A stretch of 12,068 nucleotides of DNA from an uncultured Prevotellaceae bacterium (GCA_937902455.1 CALELI010000164.1:1-12068); one strand, 5' to 3'; counted from the first letter of the stretch, positions 1 to 9,235 are shown. Numbers and translations: made by a program. Notes: generated by a model from the letters alone, not told the origin.

Positions 1-1
1 C

Positions 2-3000
2 GGTGGCGTGACCCTGACAGAAGGTACAGACTATACTGTAGACTATGCTTCGGGCTATGTGACAATCATCAACCAGAGCATCCTTGAGGCTGGGACTAAT
101 GTGAATGTAAGTCTTGAAAGCAACGAATCTTATGGTATGGTCAGAAAGACTATGCTTGGTGTTAACTGGGACTACGACTATTCCAAGAATCTCCAGTTTG
201 GTGGTACATTCATGCGCTTGTCCGAACGACCGCTTACCACTAAGGTTGCAATGGGCTCTGAACCACTTAATAATACGGTATGGGGACTTCATGCCAACTG
301 GAAGAAGGAAAGTCAGTGGCTTACTAATCTCATTGACAAACTGCCGTTTATCGAGGTCTCTCAGCCTTCTACCATCAACCTTAAGGCTGAATTTGCACAA
401 CTCGTTGCAGGTGCACCGAATGATGTCCAGGGCAATGCCTCATACATTGACGACTTCGAGTCGACCAAGCAGCCAATCGACATCAAGACCCCGAGCCAGT
501 GGATGCTGAGTTCCACTCCTTCCACATTTGAAGAGGGACAGTTGAAGAACGATCTCAGATATGGCTACAACAGATCGAAGCTGGCATGGTATGTAATCGA
601 CCCTCTCTTCACGAGAAGAAGTTCTTCGCTCACCCCGTCGCATATCAAGAATGATACCGCTCAACTCTCTAACCATTATGTGAGAGAGGTCTACGTGCGC
701 GAACTCTATCCAAATAAAGACACCAATCAGGGCGAGAGCAATACCCTGGATGTGCTCAATGTGGCTTACTACCCAGAAGAACGTGGACCTTATAACTTCA
801 ACCCGGAACTGACGGATTCAGGTACTTTCCGGCCTAATGACCTGAGAAACAAATGGGGTGGTATGATGAGAAAACTGGATACCAGCGACTTTGAAACTTC
901 CAACATACAGTATGTGGAGTTCTGGTTGCTTGACCCATTTATCTACAACAGGCACGAGAGTAATGTAGGTGGTAAGCTGGTCATCAATCTCGGTGACGTG
1001 AGTGAGGACATTCTGAAGGACGGTAAGAAGTCGTTCGAGAGTGGCATCCCTGTAAGTAATGCAGGTAGTGTCTCGGAGACTATCTGGGGTAAGGTCTCGA
1101 ACGACAAGAGTGTCGTCTATGCCTTCAGTACAGAGAGCAATGCCCGTGACAAACAGGACGTCGGACTGGATGGATTGTCAGATGACGATGAGAGAACTTT
1201 TGCTCCGACCGTGGACTTCCTCTCTAAACTGACGATGAACAAGTCGTCAAATGCCTATCAGAAGATACTTAAGGACCCTGCTGCCGATAACTATCACTAT
1301 TTTAGAGGTTCTGATCTTGACGATGCCAGGACATCAATACTCGACCGATACAAGCATATCAATAGTCCTGAAGGAAATTCTCCGAATTCCACAGGCTCAA
1401 GTTTCAACGAAGCTTACAAGACCACTCCGGATGTGGAGGATATCAACCAGGACTACACGATGAACGAATACGAGAACTACTACCAGTATACTATGGCTAT
1501 CGATCCAGATTCTCTGAAGGTAGGGCAGGGGTATATCGTTGACTCGCGAAGAACCAACGTGAAGCTGAGAAATGGACGTACAGAGGAGGCTATCTGGTAT
1601 CAGTTCCGCATCCCGATTGAAAGTGGACAGAAAGTGGAGAATGGTATTGTGAAGGGTAATGTTGACGAAGCCTCTAAGGATTTCAGCAGCGTGAGATTCA
1701 TAAGAATGTACCTGACGGATTTTGAGAAGCCTGTCGTCCTCAGATTTGGAAGCTTTGACCTCGTGAAGGGAGACTGGAGAACCTATTCTCAGCCATTGGT
1801 TACAGGAAACAAGCAGAGTGCAAGCGGAACGCTGAAGACTTATGCTGTCAATATTGAAGAAAACAACGACAAGACTCCTGTCAACTACGTATTACCTCCT
1901 GGTATCACTCGAGAGGAAGACCCGTCACAGCCTCAGCTGACCCAGCAGAACGAACAGTCACTTGCCCTCCAGGTAGAGAACCTTGAACCAGGTGATGCCA
2001 AGGCTGTATACAAGAACACGATGCTTGATCTTCGCCAGTATAAGCATGTACAGATGTTCGTACACGCAAATGCCCTTGAAGGTGATACAGAACTGAAGAA
2101 CAACAAGATGAGTCTGTTCGTCAGGTTCGGTAGTGACTACAAGAGCAACTACTACGAGTACGAAATTCCGTTGACACTTACACCGGCAGGTCATTATGAT
2201 ACCTATACCACTACCGGTTGTGAGGCTGTATGGCCTGAGGCCAATATGTTGGACATCGATTTCGAGACTCTCACTAATGTGAAACGTAACAGGAACGCAC
2301 AGCGTGTCTCATACACTCAACTCTATTCGGAATATGATGCAGACAACCCTAATAACAAGATTACCGTGATAGGTAATCCGTCTCTGGGTGAGGTTAAGAC
2401 CATGATGATAGGTATTAGAAACAATGGCATGCAGACATATTCTGTCGAAACCTGGGTAGATGAACTCCGTCTGCAGAACTACAATAATGATGGTGGATGG
2501 GCTGCTCAGGGAAGCATGAATGTACAGTTGTCCGATCTGGGTAGTGTAAATGTGTCGGGCCATGTTGAGACCGCTGGATATGGTGGCCTTGAAGAGGGTG
2601 TCGCTGCACGAAGCAATGAGAATATGTATGAATGGGGAATCACTACGAATTTCGACCTCGGTAAGTTCTTCCCAGATAAGTGGAAGATGAATCTCCCGTT
2701 CTATTATTCATATTCATGGCAAAAGATATCTCCGAAGTATAATCCATTTGATACAGACATGCTCCTCTCTGATGCACTGGATGCAAGTGAGAATCCTGAT
2801 TCGTTGAGTAGCCTGACGGAGAAAGTCGTGACGGCCAAGAATCTCTCTCTCAGCAACTGGAAATCACAGTGGGCACATAAGAATCCACTTCCTTTTGACC
2901 CTGCGAACTTCTCTATCAGTTATTCTTCCAGCAAGAACTTCAAACGTGGACAGACAACCGTATCGGAACGTAACGAAAACTGGAAGGGGAGTCTGCAGTA

Positions 3001-5545
3001 TAACTATTCTCCTAAATATAAGGCTCTTGAACCATTCAAGGACTTGAAATGGAAGTCTAAGTGGGCGGATATACTTAAGGCACAGAATCTCAACTGGGCA
3101 CCGCAGAGAGTGTCGTTCAACATGGATATCACTCGTTCGTATTATGAATTCCAGGAAAGGGATGTTGACGCAGGAACAGAACTACCTATGGTATCTTCTT
3201 CTCAGTTCCTCTGGAATCGCCAGTTGAATGTTCAGTGGGATTTGTTCAAGGCTTTGAAGATGAACTATACTTCTGCTACCCATGCGGAGGTAGAGGAGCC
3301 TTATATTGATAATAAGAACTTATATATGGATGACTATAGTGCATGGAAGGACAGTGTGACACACAGTATCATGCACTTTGGAAGGCCTCTCACATACAAC
3401 TCAACCTTCTCTGCATCTTATACGGTTCCTTTGAATAAGATTCCTATCCTTGACTGGCTGAGTGCTGACGGTAGCTATAATTCCACTTACGGATGGACGC
3501 GAGGCGCAGAACTGGCAAACCGTTCCAGTCTTGGGAATACAGCAACCACTCAGAGAAACCTTACCATAAACGGAAAGATTAACTTTGAGACTCTGTACAA
3601 GAAGAGTAAGTTCCTCGAGGAGGCATACAAGCGTTTCTCAGGCAACGGTGGTAATAAGAACACTACAAAGAAGAAAAAGGAAGAAGACGACAAGAACCTT
3701 ACTCCAGCTCAACGCCGGCTCAATGCCAAGAATGCAGACAAGACTCAGGATGGTGCTTCCAAGGATGCAAATTCAAAGGCAACAGATAAGAACTCTAATG
3801 ACAAGAAGACAAAGGGATTCACGAAGGAAATAACTCTGAACGACTCCACATATACAGAGGTTAAGCATGGTCAGAAATCAAAGAGACTTGTCGTAAGAGG
3901 TACTACAAAAGAAGGTAAGACCTACAACCTGAAATACAAGAAAGTTGACGATAATACCATTAGGATCAAGAACCGCGACACCATCCCTGTGAAGGTCTCT
4001 GTCGTAGCCAAGGCTCCAGTCAACCATGATAACGGCTTCTACAAGACAGCTCAGATACTTGCCCGTGCCTTGATGATGGTACGAAATGCCAGCATATCGT
4101 ATAGAAACAACTACACCATGTCATTGCCAGGCTTCAAGACCGAAATCGGCGACGCATTCGGCCAGAGGTCTATTGACGGTATGCTCTCTCCTGGACTCGA
4201 CTTTGCTCTGGGGGCAATTGGCGACGGATATGTCAACAAGGCTGCACGAAACGGATGGTTAGTGATGGGTGACTCGATTACTACTCCTGCCACAACAAAT
4301 GAGACGGAAGATGTTCAGTTGCGAGTCACATTGGAACCTGTACGCGACCTCAAAATTGACCTCAACGCAAGTCGGAATGTTATCAAGTCGAATAATATCC
4401 TCTTCATGTATGAAGGAATGCCAAGAACTCAGACGGGTAGTTTCACGATGACCACAATGTCCATCAAGTCAGCCTTTGCTACTACTGGCGATATAAACGA
4501 CAACTACAATTCAAAGCCATTCAATGAGTTCCTCAGTAACTTGCCTATCATCCAGAGTAGAATTGAGAAGAAATATGCCGGCACGAAATATCCGAAGGGC
4601 CTGAGCTCTGAATTTGCAGGAAAGGACTTTGACCCTGCAAACGGAACAGTCGACCCATATTCTGCCGATGTAATGGTTCCTGCATTCCTCGCTGCATATT
4701 GTCATGGAGATCCATTCTCCTGCGGACTCGACATCTTCCCGTCAATAATGAAGATGTTGCCTAATTGGAGTATGTCGTACAGTGGATTGTCGAAACTCGC
4801 ATGGTTCTCTGACCATTTCAAGAGTTTCAATGTAAATCATTCCTATAAAAGTGTTTATTCAGTCGGCGCATACAATTCATTCACAAACTACATTGGCCTG
4901 ATGGATGATCTGGGCTATGTGCTTGATGTCACTTCCGGCAATCCTATTCCGAGTAGCATGTATAATGTCAGCACTGTGAGCATCAACGAGTCATTCTCGC
5001 CACTGGTGGGTATTGACATGACTTTCAATAGCGGAATGACAAGTAAATTGGAATACAGGAAGACGAGAAGTCTCAACCTCAGTATGACATCGGTTGCATT
5101 GACTGAAAACTTCTCGAACGACATTGTCATTGGATTCGGGTATAAGATAAAAGATCTCAACCTCTTCGGCGCAAAGGGCATTCAGGACCCTTCAACAAAG
5201 AAGAAAAACAGTAGGAAGTCTGCTAAGAATGATACAAAGACACCTCCGCGTACTTCAAATTCGCGTGTCGGCGGTGTGAGCCATGACCTCAACCTTGCAC
5301 TTGACTTCTCATATCGTATGCAGAATGCCATCAATCGTAATATCAAGACAAACGTGTCAACAGGTACGAGTGGCAGTACGGCATACAACCTAAAACTCCG
5401 TGCTGACTACACATTCAGCCGAATGCTCACCATGAGCGGCTTCTTCGACTGGCAGAAGAATGTACCTCTGGTTTCTACAAGTTCATATCCTACGACTACT
5501 GCTGACTTTGGTGTCAGTGTCAAGTTCTCGCTGACAAGACAATGA
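2..5545 (+). CDS. sprA: SprA/Sov, type IX secretion outer-membrane translocon (5' end missing)
   Basis: This is the C-terminal ~1,847 residues of SprA (Sov in Porphyromonas), the giant outer-membrane beta-barrel through which type IX secretion cargo crosses. The frame is open to the left edge, and the GTG at 8 is only an internal codon. The family is usually about 2,300-2,500 residues, so roughly 500-650 are missing. Counting from position 8, family-typical stretches are RKTMLGVNWDY and LSERPLTTKVAMGSEP near the start, YIDDFE (146-151), and an acidic DVGLDGLSDDDE (384-395) resembling a calcium-type loop. The second half alternates aromatic and polar residues, as in many outer-membrane strands, and ends FGVSVKFSLTRQ, a normal closing barrel strand. 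Two lysine-rich, low-complexity stretches (about nt 3655-3830 and 5185-5265) interrupt the barrel and probably form loops. No frameshift is seen. The stop overlaps the next start (ATGA). The identification is by recognition of sequence patterns and is strong. Confidence 0.95.
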   Translation, partial: GGVTLTEGTDYTVDYASGYVTIINQSILEAGTNVNVSLESNESYGMVRKTMLGVNWDYDYSKNLQFGGTFMRLSERPLTTKVAMGSEPLNNTVWGLHANWKKESQWLTNLIDKLPFIEVSQPSTINLKAEFAQLVAGAPNDVQGNASYIDDFESTKQPIDIKTPSQWMLSSTPSTFEEGQLKNDLRYGYNRSKLAWYVIDPLFTRRSSSLTPSHIKNDTAQLSNHYVREVYVRELYPNKDTNQGESNTLDVLNVAYYPEERGPYNFNPELTDSGTFRPNDLRNKWGGMMRKLDTSDFETSNIQYVEFWLLDPFIYNRHESNVGGKLVINLGDVSEDILKDGKKSFESGIPVSNAGSVSETIWGKVSNDKSVVYAFSTESNARDKQDVGLDGLSDDDERTFAPTVDFLSKLTMNKSSNAYQKILKDPAADNYHYFRGSDLDDARTSILDRYKHINSPEGNSPNSTGSSFNEAYKTTPDVEDINQDYTMNEYENYYQYTMAIDPDSLKVGQGYIVDSRRTNVKLRNGRTEEAIWYQFRIPIESGQKVENGIVKGNVDEASKDFSSVRFIRMYLTDFEKPVVLRFGSFDLVKGDWRTYSQPLVTGNKQSASGTLKTYAVNIEENNDKTPVNYVLPPGITREEDPSQPQLTQQNEQSLALQVENLEPGDAKAVYKNTMLDLRQYKHVQMFVHANALEGDTELKNNKMSLFVRFGSDYKSNYYEYEIPLTLTPAGHYDTYTTTGCEAVWPEANMLDIDFETLTNVKRNRNAQRVSYTQLYSEYDADNPNNKITVIGNPSLGEVKTMMIGIRNNGMQTYSVETWVDELRLQNYNNDGGWAAQGSMNVQLSDLGSVNVSGHVETAGYGGLEEGVAARSNENMYEWGITTNFDLGKFFPDKWKMNLPFYYSYSWQKISPKYNPFDTDMLLSDALDASENPDSLSSLTEKVVTAKNLSLSNWKSQWAHKNPLPFDPANFSISYSSSKNFKRGQTTVSERNENWKGSLQYNYSPKYKALEPFKDLKWKSKWADILKAQNLNWAPQRVSFNMDITRSYYEFQERDVDAGTELPMVSSSQFLWNRQLNVQWDLFKALKMNYTSATHAEVEEPYIDNKNLYMDDYSAWKDSVTHSIMHFGRPLTYNSTFSASYTVPLNKIPILDWLSADGSYNSTYGWTRGAELANRSSLGNTATTQRNLTINGKINFETLYKKSKFLEEAYKRFSGNGGNKNTTKKKKEEDDKNLTPAQRRLNAKNADKTQDGASKDANSKATDKNSNDKKTKGFTKEITLNDSTYTEVKHGQKSKRLVVRGTTKEGKTYNLKYKKVDDNTIRIKNRDTIPVKVSVVAKAPVNHDNGFYKTAQILARALMMVRNASISYRNNYTMSLPGFKTEIGDAFGQRSIDGMLSPGLDFALGAIGDGYVNKAARNGWLVMGDSITTPATTNETEDVQLRVTLEPVRDLKIDLNASRNVIKSNNILFMYEGMPRTQTGSFTMTTMSIKSAFATTGDINDNYNSKPFNEFLSNLPIIQSRIEKKYAGTKYPKGLSSEFAGKDFDPANGTVDPYSADVMVPAFLAAYCHGDPFSCGLDIFPSIMKMLPNWSMSYSGLSKLAWFSDHFKSFNVNHSYKSVYSVGAYNSFTNYIGLMDDLGYVLDVTSGNPIPSSMYNVSTVSINESFSPLVGIDMTFNSGMTSKLEYRKTRSLNLSMTSVALTENFSNDIVIGFGYKIKDLNLFGAKGIQDPSTKKKNSRKSAKNDTKTPPRTSNSRVGGVSHDLNLALDFSYRMQNAINRNIKTNVSTGTSGSTAYNLKLRADYTFSRMLTMSGFFDWQKNVPLVSTSSYPTTTADFGVSVKFSLTRQ

Positions 5546-6219
5546 CCATATCTCAATATATAAATAAGGAAGACTGGGATGGATTAGACAGGCAATTCAA
5601 CAAGATGTCTAATTCCGAGTTTCGTCGCTCTGAAACTATTGTCAGAGAAACTCTGGCTCATGTCGACAATGACTTGTTCTGGAAGGCGTACCTTCATCTT
5701 CTGCAGTATCGCAGACAGTCTTTCCTTGTGTGTATACTCTCCATCGAACGGCTTGCAAGAACGGATGAGATTAGCTTCTCGTGTGAAGCTGCCCAGGCTT
5801 TGTCACTGTGGATAAGGCAGGAATCTTCAGAATCTGTTCCCAAGATTCTCCGTATGGCGATACCAATACTCACAACGGAACGGCAGATTGAAGACCTGCT
5901 GAGGCTATTTGATGTGACAAACGAACGGGAATGGATATCCATACTGGTGAAGGAAGATACTTCACTTGCCTATTATATGCTCTTCAAGGCACTTAGGACG
6001 GTGGATGATAAGAACCTCGTCTATCAGTGCTGTGTGGCTATGATGAAAAAGAATAATGACATGGCTTATAATATGGCAAGCATATTGAAGCATTATTTCG
6101 GTATTGACGAACTGAAGGCAACGTTCTCCCTGCTTATTGAACCTTATGAATTGAGTTATATAGAACAGAACTACGATAATTTTAATCATGTATTAAACGG
6201 AAAAAGACCAAGATTATGA
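5542..6219 (+). CDS. Unrecognised 225-residue helical protein, coupled to sprA
   Basis: I do not recognise this family. The protein is 225 residues with no signal peptide, no evident membrane segment and no lipobox, so a cytoplasmic location is likely. Its composition is strongly helix-forming, with repeated leucine-rich amphipathic stretches (for example LFWKAYLHLLQYRRQSFLVC, LSLWIRQE, IEDLLRLFDV, LAYYMLFKALR). That pattern would fit an alpha-solenoid or HEAT-like fold, but I could not define a regular repeat. No catalytic motif or metal-binding cluster is visible. It ends in a basic tail (NGKRPRL). The ATG overlaps the sprA stop in ATGA, and its own stop overlaps the protease start in ATGA, so it is probably translated by coupling; there is no clear Shine-Dalgarno. 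The coding status is secure because it fills the space exactly between two coupled genes. A role in SprA or protease biogenesis is only a guess from position. Confidence 0.85.
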   Translation: MTISQYINKEDWDGLDRQFNKMSNSEFRRSETIVRETLAHVDNDLFWKAYLHLLQYRRQSFLVCILSIERLARTDEISFSCEAAQALSLWIRQESSESVPKILRMAIPILTTERQIEDLLRLFDVTNEREWISILVKEDTSLAYYMLFKALRTVDDKNLVYQCCVAMMKKNNDMAYNMASILKHYFGIDELKATFSLLIEPYELSYIEQNYDNFNHVLNGKRPRL

Positions 6220-7799
6220 AACAGTTTATGAATCTCAGAATGTGTGCTCTGGGCCTTATGCTCTCAGCCGGTACAATGATTTTTGCACAGGATGCTCCTA
6301 TCTTTACACCTTATTATAAGTATAGAGTCACCCTGAAGGACAAGAAAAAGAGCGAGTATTCCGTAAAGCATCCGGAGGCATTCCTCTCACAGCGTGCAAT
6401 AGAAAGAAGGAAGAAACAGAAAATCAAGATAGATGTCACCGACCTTCCTGTAAACCGTAACTACATCAATGAGATTGCTGCAATGGGTGTGAAGATTGTC
6501 GAGACGTCTAAATGGAACAACACTGTTGTCGTAAGCACTGAAGATACGACCGTGATGGACAGGGTCAGGGAACTGGCATGTGTGAAAGGCATTCTGAAAG
6601 TTGCGACCTACACTAAACCAGCCAAGGAGAATCCGGCAGACAGACATAAGCTGATTGCACAGAAACCTGAGAACGTTACAGATGCAAAGGCGGAAGACGC
6701 ACAGAAACCTACAGACGGTGCTGAGAAGGTTGACACGCTCATTCTTGACCCTAATGTGGAATTGGATCAGAGTGTCTCGATACGAATCATAGAATTCCTT
6801 ATTGCAAACAATAAGAAGTTCCATCCTGAACGTAGTGTAGACTCTTCTCAGCCTGCCCCAGAGGAACCTTATTCTTACTATGGTGCCGGAAAACATCAGA
6901 TTGAGCAGCTTAATGGCGTTCCTCTCCATGATGCAGGATATAAGGGACAGGGCATGGTCATCGGAATCATCGATGGTGGTTTCTATAATGCTGACATCAT
7001 TCCTGGATTGAAGAGTGCAAAGATTCTTGGGACTCATGACTTCGTGAATCCGACGAGTGATATCTACAATCAGCAGGATCACGGCATGATGGTCCTCTCA
7101 TGCATCGGCGCCAATGAACCAGGAAAGATGGTAGGAACAGCTCCTGAAGCTTCTTTCTGGTTGTTCCGCTCTGAGGATGGAAGCAGCGAACAGATGATAG
7201 AGGAGGACAACTGGGCTGCCGCAATCGAGTTTGCAGACAGCGTAGGTGTGGATGTCGTCAATACCTCATTAGGCTATAATAACTTCGACGACAAGGTGAC
7301 GAGTGTGAAATACTATGAACTGGACGGTCATACTCAACTCATTTCCAACTCTGCATCCATGTGTGCCGAGAAGGGTATGATTCTTGTCAACAGTGCCGGC
7401 AACTCTGCCGGTGAACCTTGGAAACTCATCACTTCTCCTGCCGATGCTGAAAATACACTTACTGTAGGTGCAGTTGAGGCAAATGGTGTCAATACGAATT
7501 TCTCGTCTCTGGGTAATACCGCCGATGGGAGAATCAAACCCGACGTAATGGCCCTTGGAGGTATGGCCTCAATGCACGGATCGGACGGCAAGGTCACAAA
7601 AGCCAGTGGAACTTCGTTCGCTTCACCTATCACTTGCGGAATGGTGACATGTCTCTGGCAGGCTCTCCCGAACCTCAATGCGAAGCAGATTATGGACCTT
7701 GTGCGCAAGGCTGGAAACAATGCCTCTCATCCTGATAACGTCTATGGATATGGTATCCCTGACTACGAAAAGGCATGGAAGGACGGCAGAAATCTCTGA
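6216..7799 (+). CDS. Secreted subtilisin-like serine protease (family S8)
   Basis: This is a 527-residue S8 endopeptidase. Residues 1-24 form a signal peptide (MKQFMN, hydrophobic core, cleavage probably after MIFA with Gln25 first). Residues about 36-131 look like the propeptide common in Bacteroidetes S8 enzymes, with LSQRAIERR at 57-65 and a DLPVN segment at 76-80. A charged linker of about 85 residues (132-220) follows. In the catalytic domain the triad is Asp253 (GIIDGGF), His289 (QQDHGMM) and Ser467 (SGTSFASP), with oxyanion Asn396 (NSAGNSAG). All key residues are present, so an active enzyme is expected. The protein ends about 60 residues after the serine motif, so there is no type IX C-terminal sorting domain. 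It is therefore probably periplasmic, or released by another route, even though it sits beside sprA. The start overlaps the previous stop (ATGA). The substrate is unknown. Confidence 0.92.
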   Translation: MKQFMNLRMCALGLMLSAGTMIFAQDAPIFTPYYKYRVTLKDKKKSEYSVKHPEAFLSQRAIERRKKQKIKIDVTDLPVNRNYINEIAAMGVKIVETSKWNNTVVVSTEDTTVMDRVRELACVKGILKVATYTKPAKENPADRHKLIAQKPENVTDAKAEDAQKPTDGAEKVDTLILDPNVELDQSVSIRIIEFLIANNKKFHPERSVDSSQPAPEEPYSYYGAGKHQIEQLNGVPLHDAGYKGQGMVIGIIDGGFYNADIIPGLKSAKILGTHDFVNPTSDIYNQQDHGMMVLSCIGANEPGKMVGTAPEASFWLFRSEDGSSEQMIEEDNWAAAIEFADSVGVDVVNTSLGYNNFDDKVTSVKYYELDGHTQLISNSASMCAEKGMILVNSAGNSAGEPWKLITSPADAENTLTVGAVEANGVNTNFSSLGNTADGRIKPDVMALGGMASMHGSDGKVTKASGTSFASPITCGMVTCLWQALPNLNAKQIMDLVRKAGNNASHPDNVYGYGIPDYEKAWKDGRNL

Positions 7800-8953
7800 C
7801 ATTATTTGAACTGAACTCGTGGGTGCGCAATACCCTCGAAACTCATCTCTCCGATTCTGTCTGGTTACAGGCCGAATTGAGTGAGGTCAGGGAGTCTCGT
7901 GGGCATTGCTACCTGGCTTTTGTTCAGAAAGCTGCTGATGGCAACGAACTGGTTGCCAGTGCATCGGGAGTAATCTGGAAGAGTAACTGGAACATTATCC
8001 GTCCATACTTCGAACGAGTGACAGGACGCCATTTGTGTGCTGGTATGCAAGTGCTGGTGCAGGTTGGCGTGTCATTCCATGAACTCTATGGATATAAACT
8101 CATCGTGACGGATATTGATCCTGTCTATACGATTGGGGATTTGGCCCGCCGCCGACAGGAAATAATGCTGAGGCTTGAGGAAGAAGGGGTTATCAATATG
8201 AACAGGGAACAGCTTCTTCCTCGTCTTATTCGTCGTGTTGCTGTCATTTCTTCTCCATCTGCAGCAGGGTGGGGGGACTTCCGTAATCAGCTACTGAAGA
8301 ATGGTTTTGGATTTACATTCGATGTCACTCTATTCCAGGCTACCATGCAGGGTGGGGATGTGGAATCTTCCATCATAGGTGCCCTCAACCAGATTGCCGG
8401 TAATTTAGAGAACTGGGATGTCGTGGTTATAATAAGAGGTGGTGGAGCGGCTGCGGATTTGTCTGGATTCGACTCTCTGTCTCTGGCTGAGAATGTGGCG
8501 CAGTTCCCTCTTCCAATCATAACGGGTATTGGACATGAGAGAGACGATACTGTCATTGACATGGTGGCACATACAAGAGTCAAGACTCCAACTGCAGCTG
8601 CTGAATTCATACTCAGTCATCAACTTGGCGAATGGAACCTTCTGTGCGATTTGGCAGACCGTCTGAATGGAGGTGTCGAGCAATATCTCGTTCGTGAGAG
8701 AAGTCGGCAGGATCGTGTAGTCCTGAGAATGAGAATGGCTGCGCCACAATTGGTAGAGCGCTACCGTCATCGTCTGGATATGTTCCAGCAAAAGATAGAT
8801 GATGCAAGTCCCGAACGGCTTCTGAAGCTGGGATTTAGTATTGCACGCATTGGCGGGAAGGCTGTCAGGAGTATCTCTCAGTTGTCGAAGGACGATGTCC
8901 TCGAAATAACATTCTCAGATGGTAAGGTTGAAAGTCGCATAGAAAAAATATAG
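7775..8953 (+). CDS. xseA: Exodeoxyribonuclease VII large subunit
   Basis: XseA is the catalytic subunit of exonuclease VII, which degrades single-stranded DNA from both ends to short oligonucleotides in the cytoplasm and needs XseB. Residues about 8-115 are the N-terminal OB-fold DNA-binding domain (LTLFELNSWVR to TDIDPVYTIGDLA). The catalytic domain follows with VISSPSAAGWGDF (158-169), IIRGGGAAADLSGFD (219-233) and GIGHERDDT (251-259), then the TPTAAAEF segment. Likely active-site residues by family comparison are Asp168, Arg221, His254 and Asp257. The C-terminal SPERLLKLGFS segment is also typical. At 392 residues it is shorter than the E. coli protein (about 456), mostly in the helical coiled region, as in other Bacteroidetes. 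The ATG chosen lies 25 bases inside the protease gene. Later starts would remove the conserved LxLFELN motif. xseB follows after 5 bases. Confidence 0.95.
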   Translation: MEGRQKSLTLFELNSWVRNTLETHLSDSVWLQAELSEVRESRGHCYLAFVQKAADGNELVASASGVIWKSNWNIIRPYFERVTGRHLCAGMQVLVQVGVSFHELYGYKLIVTDIDPVYTIGDLARRRQEIMLRLEEEGVINMNREQLLPRLIRRVAVISSPSAAGWGDFRNQLLKNGFGFTFDVTLFQATMQGGDVESSIIGALNQIAGNLENWDVVVIIRGGGAAADLSGFDSLSLAENVAQFPLPIITGIGHERDDTVIDMVAHTRVKTPTAAAEFILSHQLGEWNLLCDLADRLNGGVEQYLVRERSRQDRVVLRMRMAAPQLVERYRHRLDMFQQKIDDASPERLLKLGFSIARIGGKAVRSISQLSKDDVLEITFSDGKVESRIEKI

Positions 8954-8958
8954 GAATT

Positions 8959-9153
8959 ATGGAAAATGAATTAACATACGAACAGGCAATGTCACAACTT
9001 GAGAAGATTGTGTCGCAGATAGAAACTGGAGATATTGATATTGACTGTCTGTCTGAAAAGCTGAAGGAAGCCAAGACTCTTGTCTCATATTGTCACGACG
9101 CTTTGAAACATGTTGAAAAAGATGTGGCAAAGGTCTTGTCCGAGGAAGAATAA
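8959..9153 (+). CDS. xseB: Exodeoxyribonuclease VII small subunit
   Basis: XseB is the small non-catalytic subunit; several copies bind the helical region of XseA to make active exonuclease VII. The 64-residue protein has the usual layout: LTYEQAMSQLEKIVSQIETG at 5-24, then DCLSEKLKEAKTLVSYC, then a charged helix ending VLSEEE. This matches the family pattern of YExAxxxLExIVxxLE followed by a second helix with xxYCxxxL. It begins 5 bases after the xseA stop, with AGGA just before the ATG, and is the last gene of the sprA operon. Its length is normal for the family. Confidence 0.94.
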   Translation: MENELTYEQAMSQLEKIVSQIETGDIDIDCLSEKLKEAKTLVSYCHDALKHVEKDVAKVLSEEE

Positions 9154-9194
9154 GCCCCTTTTTTGTTAGAAAAACCTACAAAAGGTTAAAAATC

Positions 9195-9226
9195 GTTGGA
9201 GAAATCAATATAATTTTGTATTTTTG
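9195..9226 (+). promoter_or_regulatory. Bacteroidetes-type promoter for ndk, with tandem -7 elements
   Basis: The 82-base gap between xseB and ndk contains TATTTTTG at 9219-9226, an exact fit to the Bacteroidetes -7 consensus TAnnTTTG. GTTG at 9195-9198 serves as the -33 element, with 20 bases between them, inside the usual range. Immediately upstream, TAATTTTG at 9211-9218 is a second exact -7 match but has no good -33 partner. Transcription from the main element should begin around 9230-9234, only a few bases before the ndk ATG at 9236. The region is AT-rich. The consensus match is direct; use of the site is inferred. Confidence 0.72.
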
Positions 9227-9235
9227 CAATGATTT

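Noticed and set aside
114..509. 131-codon + strand frame inside sprA
   Set aside because: It is out of frame within strongly conserved SprA sequence; its translation looks like random Arg/Ser/Leu-rich shadow coding.
6387..7082. Long open frame of 231 codons on the minus strand inside the S8 protease gene
   Set aside because: It is fully antisense to a gene with an intact catalytic triad, and its translation is rich in Cys, Arg, Leu and Ile with no recognisable domain, as expected of a shadow frame.
9154..9164. GCCCC plus six T's right after the xseB stop, considered as the tail of a terminator
   Set aside because: I could find only a 3-5 bp pairing partner upstream (AAAGG at 9129-9133 with a long loop), too weak to call a hairpin.
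9173..9187. AACCT-ACAAA-AGGTT inverted repeat after xseB, considered as an intrinsic terminator
   Set aside because: The stem is only 5 bp and AT-rich, and on the + strand it is followed by A's and no T run. No minus-strand gene converges here.
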